A stretch of 14,322 nucleotides of DNA from Terana coerulea (lineage: Eukaryota > Basidiomycota > Agaricomycetes > Polyporales > Phanerochaetaceae): contig JAKOGH010000620.1 of assembly GCA_024811115.1 (NCBI GenBank), positions 1 to 14,322 on the forward strand, given 5' to 3'. The notes beneath the pieces were generated by a model. The model was not told the origin of the DNA, made no database searches, and saw only the letters and a program-made list of their open reading frames with translations. The position numbers and the translations under genes were made by a program. Every line of letters starts with the position of its first letter. The first letter of the stretch is position 1. Below, piece by piece: positions 1 to 7,025 of the stretch.

Positions 1-157
1 AATAAATCAATTGGACATACATAATTCGCCTTCATGATAGGACACGGCGATGGACACCAAGTACATACAAGGACAGCTGATAAATAAATTTTAAGTTGTT
101 CCACATCGCCATAAATGCTCATTCCATCTGGACATGAAGTGAGCATTTTGAGGAGCA
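1..157. other. 3' flank of copy 1, nothing recognised
   Basis: A/T-richer sequence downstream of the copy 1 stop codon. It presumably holds the 3' untranslated region, with no clear polyadenylation signal on the minus strand. Confidence 0.4.
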
Positions 158-988
158 CTAGATCACAAAGCGCAATAACCTTACGCGTGCGTGATATTTG
201 ACGGTCCTGGGATGGCATCTGAGCCAGCTTCCGGCTGCTGAGGGAGCTGACATCCTCGACCTTTCGTCTTCGTACACGTTGCTCTCTGCTTGTCCGTGTT
301 CAAGCGGCTCGCCGATGTTTCCAATCAAATCCGACTCGGGAACTCTGAAGTTCGGTGTCGAGAATCGCGACAACTGCGCTGCTCCCGAGTGCGTCTGCGA
401 GTTGCTGGGCAGGTTGAGTTGGCGAAGGTTGAGCATGAACCGGTTCATCAAAACAGGTGGCTATTGCGGTGATTGCTACTGAGCCTTGAAAATCTTGAGA
501 AAGCACCAGCTTACCATTGCCACCACCAACTGACTGACTACTGCTCCGCCCTAAGCCGGCATGGTTAGACAACGCACCCAAGCGGGCGAAGCACGCACCA
601 GCTTCGTATACGCACTTTTAGTTACCACTTGTGCGATATTGACAGCAAATAATGCGCTATAAAAGTGGAAGTTGACACAGTAAGATAGGTTTGAGTGCAT
701 ATACCATGCTTGATTGCGTACAGGAAATACCAAGTACCTATAAAAATGATGAGCAATGGCTGTAAAATCTACAGTGCAGCACTTCTTACCGTCGCGAAGA
801 TGACAGGATGACAACGATGCGGACAGGTTCATTCGACTTGCCTCCCGCGAATGCGTGAAAGTCTTTCCCCATGTCAACGCAAGGACAAGTACATCGACAG
901 ATGTGAGCGAGGCTCTTGTAAGCAAGAATACTGCTCGTCACAGTAAGTCAGAGGTAACTGAACGCGTGTTCAGGCAGTTCATGCGCAC

Positions 989-990
989 AG
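989..990 (-). other. Predicted 2-nucleotide exon B of copy 1 (CT)
   Basis: It lies between a 54-base intron (1044-991, GTGAGG...TTAG) and a 58-base intron (988-931, GTGCGC...GCAG). Exon 6 ends CAA AT and exon 7 begins TA TTC TTG, so two bases are required. The spliced codons read NQ-I-L-F-L-L-TRAS, hydrophobic as expected for helix 5. Confidence 0.72.
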
Positions 991-1247
991 CTAATCGTAA
1001 GAAAAATGAGCATGCAACCCAGCAAAAAGTGGCGCGTTCCTCACATTTGATTGAGGTTGTCCGAAATCCCGACCGTGGCACTGCACACGTTTAATGGCGG
1101 TCCAAAATACATATATTGGAAGCGAGCAAGGCCAAACTGTGTGGGTTTGAGGCATTTCAATAGCAGCAGATGCTAAGGGTGGAAAGCTCTCACCAAGTCC
1201 GTACCAACCGGAACTAATCCAATCAGGACAATGACGGCGAAGATCAC

Positions 1248-1250
1248 CTA
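1248..1250 (-). other. Nonsense codon TAG in copy 1, exon 5
   Basis: The reading WKYH-stop-VIFAVIVLIGLVPVGT continues cleanly on both sides of the TAG. The equivalent codon is CAG (Gln) in copy 3 and AAG (Lys) in copy 2. A single C-to-T change explains it. The bases CACTAG could also be read as a splice acceptor, but neither sister gene has an intron here. Confidence 0.85.
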
Positions 1251-1469
1251 GTGATACTTCCATCCACTCCAAAGGGCAGCTGCACGGAGCGCGGAGAATA
1301 CTATGTCGGGTATCAAAAATCAATTACGAGTCAATGAGTATGTTGAGGAAGCTTACAAGCGATCTGACCAAATGCGATATAGTCGAATATTTGCTGAGCA
1401 ATAGATATAGGCTTGCAGCTGCAAACTTAGCCTCAGCGTACATTCTACAGAGACTAGGATACACAGGAC

Positions 1470-1471
1470 CT
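1470..1471 (-). other. Predicted 2-nucleotide exon A of copy 1 (AG)
   Basis: It lies between a 49-base intron (1520-1472, GTATGT...ATAG) and a 51-base intron (1469-1419, GTCCTG...TGCAG). Exon 3 ends in phase 0 (CAA GAG) and exon 4 starts with C TGC, so exactly two extra bases (mod 3) are needed. AG+C gives Ser. The phase-compatible single-intron acceptors in this gap all bring in a stop codon. Confidence 0.72.
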
Positions 1472-1874
1472 CTATTTCCAGGTGGTGAACAGGACGTTGC
1501 ACCGCGGAAACACCACATACCTCTTGTGATGATGGCCACAACGTGAGAACCTGGGTCAGCACCATCACCCAGCGCGTGCTGAGTAAAAGAAGAGATGTGG
1601 CGGTGAATCGTCTCTTCCACACAGTGATGGCCTCCTGGTCAAAGGTAATGACGTATTCGTAGATAGTCACCGCTAGCAGAAATGCGCAAGACCAGTCAGA
1701 GCAATCAGAAGTACCGATGAAATGACGCAGCACGCTCACCGACAACCACCAAAGTTACGTAGGTGTCCAATCGACTTCAAGAATGTCTTCATGAGTACGT
1801 GCCGAGGAAAAGCGTAAATAATGCACGCACAGCTCGTACACCTCCTGCACGTATTCTGCGCTAGGTTGCGACAT

Positions 1875-3539
1875 GTGGTGAGTATCTAAGGCGTTGGTGT
1901 AGGGAAAGCTAGACGTACGCATAATGTCCACTGCTCTCACCTATTTACCTGCACGGCTGAACCTTCGATCTATTCACACCTGACCTCCCACGGCGCACTG
2001 CATCAATGCTCATATCAGTGTAGAACAGGGGATGTTGAGAACCCGCTGGAGTACGCTGCATATCAGTGCCTCGGTACTCTGTCGAACGATGGAGTACAGC
2101 TGACGAGTCCAAGGGAAGAGGGAAGCAAGAGCAGCTATATCTTCTTGAAGCGTCAAACAATGCTTGCAGGAAACTGTCAGACATGCTGCAACTCTAAGGT
2201 CTTCAAAGTCGGGACCTGTTGAGGCAAACTGCCGACCTAGTGAAGTGCAATCAGACTTAGACTCAGCGATGATGATCAACGGAAATCACCGTGGTAGAAG
2301 ACGCAAAGCCGTCGGCAGTGTTCAATAGTAAAATATGCTCACTCTCACAGAGGTGGCGACTGTGAGAAGAGACGCAGAGCTTCTCGGCCGCACAAATGTG
2401 CGACGGTGCGCCTTCTCCAGATACCGAAGTGTCGTCTTTGCAAAAACAAAGGATTCGACGCATACAGCAGAAGATACGCCAATGGCTGAATGTTGCCCTG
2501 CGTCTCTTACAGCCGTGCAGGGAAGATTTAACGAGCTCGATAGGCACAACTGCTAGCACGGTTTGCTTCACGAGTCAGCTCTCCGTACCGTGGTAACCCA
2601 TCTGCACCAGACAATTAGTTCAGTAAAGGAGCAGGATAGCGAGCTACGTACCCGCGTATTTTTTAAACAGTGGATAGGCGGGAAAGCAGGCGTAAGCGAG
2701 TCTCTAGTAGTACGTCTGATGGACAGCGGTTCGAACCGTGGTGAAGGATGACTATGCGCTTCACAGTACATGTCTATCCCCGGGTACAAAACCACTGGCA
2801 CGAAAGTACTTCATTGGTTCTGGAAAACGAAAGTCTTGTAATCGCGGTCGCTCGATGAACGGTGTGGGCTATCGGCGCTACCTACGCTAGCAGAGTTGTG
2901 GCTAACCTATGAATGGGACGACGTAGAAGCCGTGCGGTGCATCCCAGCTGAGCACTCTTTTGGCTTGCCGATATGAATACCAGTTTAATTTCTGCCAATA
3001 ACACTGTCAGCGACACCTGCGTGCATCGAGTTCTGGCTATGCACGCACCTCGTCGGTCGAATCGGCGAAGAGTCAAAATCCAGAAGCGCTCGCTCGAAGC
3101 CAACCGCTGGCCACGTGAGAGCCACGCGACGGTTGGCGCCACAACGTCCTCGCCCCATCCGTCTCAAGCTGCGACTTCATTCGCCACGACGTTCAGCCTT
3201 GCCTTAGATGTTGCTCTGCATTTTTCCCTGACTGCACGGACTATGCTAAACGAATCAAGTCTGAGCCGCGCAGCGAGACCGCAAAGCAAAAATCATACAC
3301 TAGTAGCGTGCAGATTGGATGCTTATAACGGGAACGCCTCCGACCTTTCCGCGAGTTCAGCTTGGATGCAGGAGATCTGGGTCATAGCAGCTTGATCAGC
3401 ACATTTTTAAACATAATAAATTGAAGGATCGACGGACAAATGTACAGCACGAGGACTATCTTCACTAGTGACGCTGGGTCTTGTACAGCTAGTGTCAATC
3501 TCGGACAGCCTGCGACGGCGGATATAGCATAAACTCACC
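1875..3539. other. Spacer between copies 1 and 2; no gene recognised
   Basis: About 1.7 kb. Immediately upstream of copy 1 there is short similarity to the leader of copy 2 (a GGCGTT...AGGG...AAAG stretch), but no TATA box. Overlapping coding-like frames occur at 2010-2279 on the minus strand and 2335-2751 on the plus strand, none joining into a recognisable protein. The plus-strand stretch 2420-2530 encodes a basic amphipathic helix (KQRIRRIQQKIRQWLNVALR) that ends in stops. I see no transposon ends, terminal repeats or RNA gene. Confidence 0.5.
2973..3395 (+). CDS. Uncertain 140-residue ORF, no family recognised
   Basis: An uninterrupted ATG-to-TGA frame of 140 codons, one of the longest single-exon frames in the spacers. 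It is rich in Ser, Ala and Arg, with a basic stretch near residues 28-45 (RRSNRRRVKIQKR). I see no signal peptide, no clear membrane helix and no known motif. It runs opposite to its neighbours and has no recognisable promoter. Open frames of this length can arise by chance, so this is a weak call. It could also be a fragment of an eroded multi-exon gene. Confidence 0.15.
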   Translation: MNTSLISANNTVSDTCVHRVLAMHAPRRSNRRRVKIQKRSLEANRWPRESHATVGATTSSPHPSQAATSFATTFSLALDVALHFSLTARTMLNESSLSRAARPQSKNHTLVACRLDAYNGNASDLSASSAWMQEIWVIAA

Positions 3540-5258
3540 TCAGGCGTATACACGAGCGGAAGGCCCGGCAGTGGTCTCCAGCTCGCTTATTGACTGTTCA
3601 AAAGCTGCAGCATCACCTGGCTCCTCACCTTCATACCCTAACCTCTCGGCCTGTCCGTGTTCAAGCGGCTCGCCAATATTACCTATCGAATCCGATACAA
3701 CTCCGAAGTTCAGAGTCGAGAATTTGGAGGGTTTTTGCGCGTCTGTGTGTGCCTGCGAGTTCCCAGCAACATCAAGGTGGCGTAGATTGAGCATGAACCG
3801 GCTCATAAGCACTGGCGGCTATTCCGGTCATTGCGTTGAGTTTCGTCGAGCAGGAGGCTTCGACACAAGCCTACCATTGACACGACTATATGACCAATCA
3901 CATCTCCACTCTGGTATCATAAACATCAACCAATGTAGTTGTTTCGAACAAGAAAGCGACGTACTGGCGTTGTAGCCACATCAAATGTGGCCATTTGGAT
4001 AATGTTAATTGCGAGTAATGCACTGGAAGATGATAGGTGCTGCGGTCAGAAGGGGCGTCACACGCATACGTGTTCCATACAAGAAATACCAAGTGCCTGA
4101 AAAATCATCAGTAAATGGCTTCCGATTAATTGTTGGTGTATCTCACCGTCACGAAGGAGACAAGATGACACTGATGTCGCTAAATTCAGGCGTCTTGCTT
4201 CCTGCCAATGTCTGAAGGTCTTAATCCAAGTTAAGGCAAGAACTAACACATCGGCGAGGACCAACGAGCTTCTAGTAAGGTACAAAACTGCTTGCCGGTG
4301 TAAGTAGGAAAAGGCGGCATTTTCTGACAAGTGAAAGTGTGTACGTACAGCTAAAGTGGAGAATGAGCGTATGGCCCAAAGGAAATCCAATAGCAGACTC
4401 ACAACTGGTTTAGGCTTTCTGAGATATCAATGGTAGCTCCACATGCACCAACCGGTGGGCCAATATACACGTATACGAAGCGAGAAATGCCAAACTGGGT
4501 CGCAAGTAGCCGTGTAAGCAGCTGCTAGTGCTACCAAGTGTAGGAGGCGCTTACTAGGTTTGTACCAACTGGCACCAGTCCAAGGAGAAGAATGACGGTG
4601 AAGATGATCTTGTGATACTTCCATGAGCTCCAGAGAGCAGTTGCTCTGAGTGCGGAGAAGCCTGCACGAAGGATCAGAGTTTGACTCAGGATGTGGAAAA
4701 GAATGACCAACTTGTTACTTACAGGCCACTTGTACGTATACAGTGTAGTACAACACTTGCAGAACGATGGTCAAAGGCTTGCAGCTATATTGGCCGAATA
4801 GTTAAGCACTGGCTCCGTGGCGGAGAAACTGACATATACCTCTGTGACTCAGTAGTGAGTAGAACAGTCACCACACCGCATGAAATGAATTATGTACCTC
4901 TTGTGTTAACGGCAAAAGTCCCACAATTTGGATCAAAACCATCACGCAGCGTGCACTGAGTAGAAGAGCCGAAGTTGCCGTGAGTCTTCTCTTCCACACA
5001 GCGGCGACTTCCTGGTCGAAAGTGATAATGTACTCGTAAAAGGTCAATGCTGACACCCGACATGCCAGACTCGGAGTGAGCAGCTGAAGTCTCTCTAAGA
5101 CGCTCCGCGACACGCACCGGCAACTGCATACTGGACGTAGCTGTCCAGTTGACTTTAGTGATCACGATGTAATTAGTTGTATGCTGAATAGAACTGTCAA
5201 TCGGCGGGACATACAATTGGGCCATTATTTGCGCCAATGCATCGTCGGCTCCAGACAT
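3540..5258 (-). CDS. DUF6533-type seven-helix membrane protein, copy 2 (intact)
   Basis: Exons 5258-5215, 5152-5118, 5049-4898, 4841-4840, 4784-4723, 4661-4555, 4494-4403, 4350-4349, 4287-4147, 4096-4081, 4022-3965, 3910-3875 and 3818-3540 join into 342 codons (341 residues) with no internal stop. Every intron is GT-AG and 50-68 bases long. The DUF6533 signature is FYEYIITFDQEVAAVWKRR. Later landmarks are FSALRATALWSSWKYHK, LLLGLVPVGTN, YLTRSSLVLADVLVLALTW, LLRDGTWYF and PPVLMSRFMLNLRHL. The cytoplasmic-type tail contains SIGNIGEPLEHGQAE. The start was chosen because it gives MSGADDALAQ and a 44-base exon 1 that matches both sisters, 66 bases below a good TATA box. Integral membrane location is inferred from the helices. 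The family's biochemical role is unknown. The C-terminal acidic tail is the least conserved part. Confidence 0.88.
4349..4350 (-). other. Predicted 2-nucleotide exon B of copy 2 (CT)
   Basis: It lies between a 52-base intron (4402-4351, GTGAGT...TTTAG) and a 61-base intron (4348-4288, GTACGT...GCAG). Exon 6 ends CAG TT and exon 7 begins TT TTG TAC CTT ACT, so two bases restore the frame. The joined reading is NQ-F-F-L-Y-LTRSS. No alternative AG in the gap has the required phase. Confidence 0.74.
4840..4841 (-). other. Predicted 2-nucleotide exon A of copy 2 (AG)
   Basis: It lies between a 56-base intron (4897-4842, GTACAT...CACAG) and a 55-base intron (4839-4785, GTATAT...ATAG). AG+C codes Ser between TQE and CKPL. 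An 8-base version (TCACAGAG) would also keep the frame in this copy only. The 2-base form is the one shared by all three genes. Confidence 0.68.
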
Positions 5259-5294
5259 TCTGCGGGCTGAGGCGTTAGGGGAACAAAGGGCAGA

Positions 5295-5570
5295 TTGAAG
5301 TACATTGTTTGCGATGCTGAAAATTTATATAGGTACCTGCCCAACCTGCCGATCATCTCACACGAGGAAGAACACCAGATACTTCCCGAAGTGCATCGCC
5401 CCAAGCTTGTCAATGATGACGCGGCGAAATGGACGGCTCTATTTCACTATGCACACGGCTACATTGCATATGAAAAGTATTTAAAATTTGAAAGCGCAGG
5501 CGACAAGCAAAGCAAAACTCACCGGCAGAACACGCATGGCAGTACTTTGGTGCGCCATCAGATCATGTAA
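5295..5570 (+). CDS. Uncertain plus-strand ORF, protein-like, no family
   Basis: A frame of 91 codons opening at TTG, so probably an internal exon if real. It reads like folded protein rather than random translation, with mixed charged and aromatic residues such as NLYRYLPNLPIISHEEEH and WTALFHYAHGYIAYEKYLKF. It ends at TAA. I see no known motif, and it runs divergently from copy 2, overlapping that gene's promoter. It may be an exon relic of an older gene displaced by the tandem duplication. Confidence 0.25.
   Translation: MKYIVCDAENLYRYLPNLPIISHEEEHQILPEVHRPKLVNDDAAKWTALFHYAHGYIAYEKYLKFESAGDKQSKTHRQNTHGSTLVRHQIM
5324..5331 (-). promoter_or_regulatory. TATA box of copy 2 (TATATAAA)
   Basis: Read on the minus strand, TATATAAA lies 66 bases upstream of the copy 2 ATG, a usual distance for a fungal core promoter. 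It overlaps the plus-strand frame at 5295-5570, which weakens that frame as a gene or makes the site bidirectional. Confidence 0.6.
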
Positions 5571-6221
5571 CGTAGGCTATCTTGAGTGGGCCACAAAAAT
5601 GAGGCCGAGGTTGATACCCTTAGCTGGAGCGCTACGAGCCAATGCGCTCTCGTAGCAGGCCAGTACGAAGCCGCAAATGCTGTTGGTGCGGTGTCGAGGA
5701 TCTCCAATGTAAATTGTTCACATATAGAGTGCGAGCACAACGATATCAAATGACATTGATTGGCAAAGACAGCTCAGGGGCCGGTTGCAAAGCTGAGGAC
5801 AAGGTTAGATGAGCACGGAGATGGACGCGTGGATACTCACAGCAGAGCCAGGGTGACCTCTCTATTTCAAAGATGCATTCACCGACATCTTCTCCATCAA
5901 CAGGCGTCTTCTCGGAGACGGACAGCTCGACGATGGTGGCAGTTCCGCACCGCTGACATATCAAGGTAAAGGTGTTCGGCGTATTGCAAAAGCTGGCGGT
6001 CGCGTCTAATGGTACAGGGCGACTCTGGATTACCTCGGTTCGAATCACTGGTGCTGTGTGGCGGCCGCGCGAGTGAAGAAAATGGTGCCGAAGGACAGTG
6101 TTCTGTACCTCGTACGGCAGTAGAAGGCTCCGAACTTTGACGACTTAGGTGTAACGGTGCTGCAAGCTGCTCTTTTTGGTCCGATTTGCCGGCATGAATG
6201 CGTCATAGCACCTCAGCTGCG

Positions 6222-6660
6222 CTAGGCAGTCAGTATATATCTGGAAGCAACATCAAGAGGCGTACCGGGCATAACTATCACTACGAACTCAAGCCTGTCC
6301 TCGATGAAGGCGGTGCTAGAGTAGGTGGAACAGCATTGCTCGAGTTTCCCAGGCGGTTTCGGCCCTACAGCCCATGAAGCAACACCATGATCCAGCTCGC
6401 CGCGCCGCCCACCTCCCACCTCGCACGGGACCAGACAGCATATGCCGATAGTTATCGTAAGGCCCGTCTCAGCAGGCGTCCATTGGCCACGTACGAAAGA
6501 CGGGTGGGACCTGTCCTCCGCTTTGATGGCGCTTCCGTGCTCGGTGCAACCGACTTCTCGAGCGAGTCCCGCAGGGACAGGCGCTGCAACATCTCGCTGC
6601 ACTTGACGGTCTGGGAACGAGCTACGAAGCTACACTCACCGATGATTAGGAAGGATTAGG
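6222..6660 (-). other. Possible exon relics on the minus strand, unassigned
   Basis: Two minus-strand frames are open here. One (6602-6222) carries 126 codons with several cysteines and DRLEFVVIVMPGTPLDVASR near its end. The other, about 6628-6447, reads LSLRDSLEKSVAP followed by a basic stretch and RLSYVANGRLLRRAL. A GTGAGT donor at 6639 with a TTGCAG acceptor 56 bases on would feed the second frame. I could not extend either into a gene, and I recognise no family. Confidence 0.2.
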
Positions 6661-7025
6661 ACAGAAGCCAGAGACGCTCAGGCTATTTGCTAGGAGGTTT
6701 AGACCACGTGGGGTCCACGTGTTCTCGACGCCACCGCGCCGTTTGCAGACCTCCTCGCCACCGTGACGCGCAAGCTCACGACCAACCAGCTGCCACACGG
6801 AGTTTCCTCAGTATGCCTAGGCCTACCTCTGCATCCTCGCCTTTCTACTTTCCTCCTCGAATCGGTGCTCCGGAGACATGTGTGTCAACGCCGTAACTCA
6901 CTGCCACCCTCGCGCTCGCATTCAGCGTATGATAAAAAGCACACTCCGGAGATACGAATATGTCCAAACCTCAAAATGCTAGTAACCCCCGGCGCCATGA
7001 AAAAACGATGTGCGCTCCCATTGGC

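Larger units (their letters stand above)
158..1874 (-). pseudogene. DUF6533-type seven-helix membrane protein, copy 1, with a premature stop
   Basis: This is the third member of a tandem family. Splicing exons 1874-1831, 1774-1740, 1672-1521, 1471-1470, 1418-1357, 1300-1194, 1136-1045, 990-989, 930-790, 737-722, 656-599, 550-515 and 460-158 gives 350 codons including the final stop. The DUF6533 signature is in exon 3 (IYEYVITFDQEAITVWKRR), followed by helices through FSALRAAALW, VPVGT, LTRASLTSVDVLVLALTW and NRFMLNLRQL. The tail carries LIGNIGEPLEHGQAE. The start ATG (context CACCATGTCG) opens a 44-base exon 1 as in the two sister genes. Codon 116 is TAG (1248-1250), where copy 3 has CAG and copy 2 has AAG, so the product would lose helices 4 to 7. 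All 24 splice sites are still GT-AG, so the lesion looks recent. No TATA box is evident upstream. The family function is unknown. A sequencing error at the stop would make this an intact gene. Confidence 0.82.
5259..7025. other. Spacer between copies 2 and 3; coding-like fragments only
   Basis: About 1.8 kb, nearly the same size as the spacer between copies 1 and 2. It holds the copy 2 leader and TATA box, a protein-like plus-strand frame (5295-5570), coding-like minus-strand frames around 5580-6050 and 6222-6660, and a GC-richer plus-strand frame from about 6700 to 6900. None has a motif I can name, and no set of introns joined them convincingly. Eroded single genes are the likeliest reading. 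Confidence 0.5.

Noticed and set aside
551..925. A 124-codon minus-strand frame as a stand-alone gene
   Set aside because: It is exon 7 of copy 1 (930-790) read through intron 7 and beyond; the splice sites and sister genes explain it.
1353..1520. Read-through of copy 1 exon 3 into the next exon without splicing
   Set aside because: The frame stays open in copy 1 but gives the wrong phase for exon 4, loses conserved residues, and is blocked by stops in copy 3.
4842..4849. An 8-base form of micro-exon A in copy 2 (TCACAGAG)
   Set aside because: It keeps the frame in copy 2 but has no equivalent in copies 1 and 3, where only the 2-base form works.
4890..5258. A 122-codon minus-strand frame as the full N-terminal protein of copy 2
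   Set aside because: Only its first 44 bases are exon 1; the rest runs through an intron and then in the wrong frame over the DUF6533 exon.
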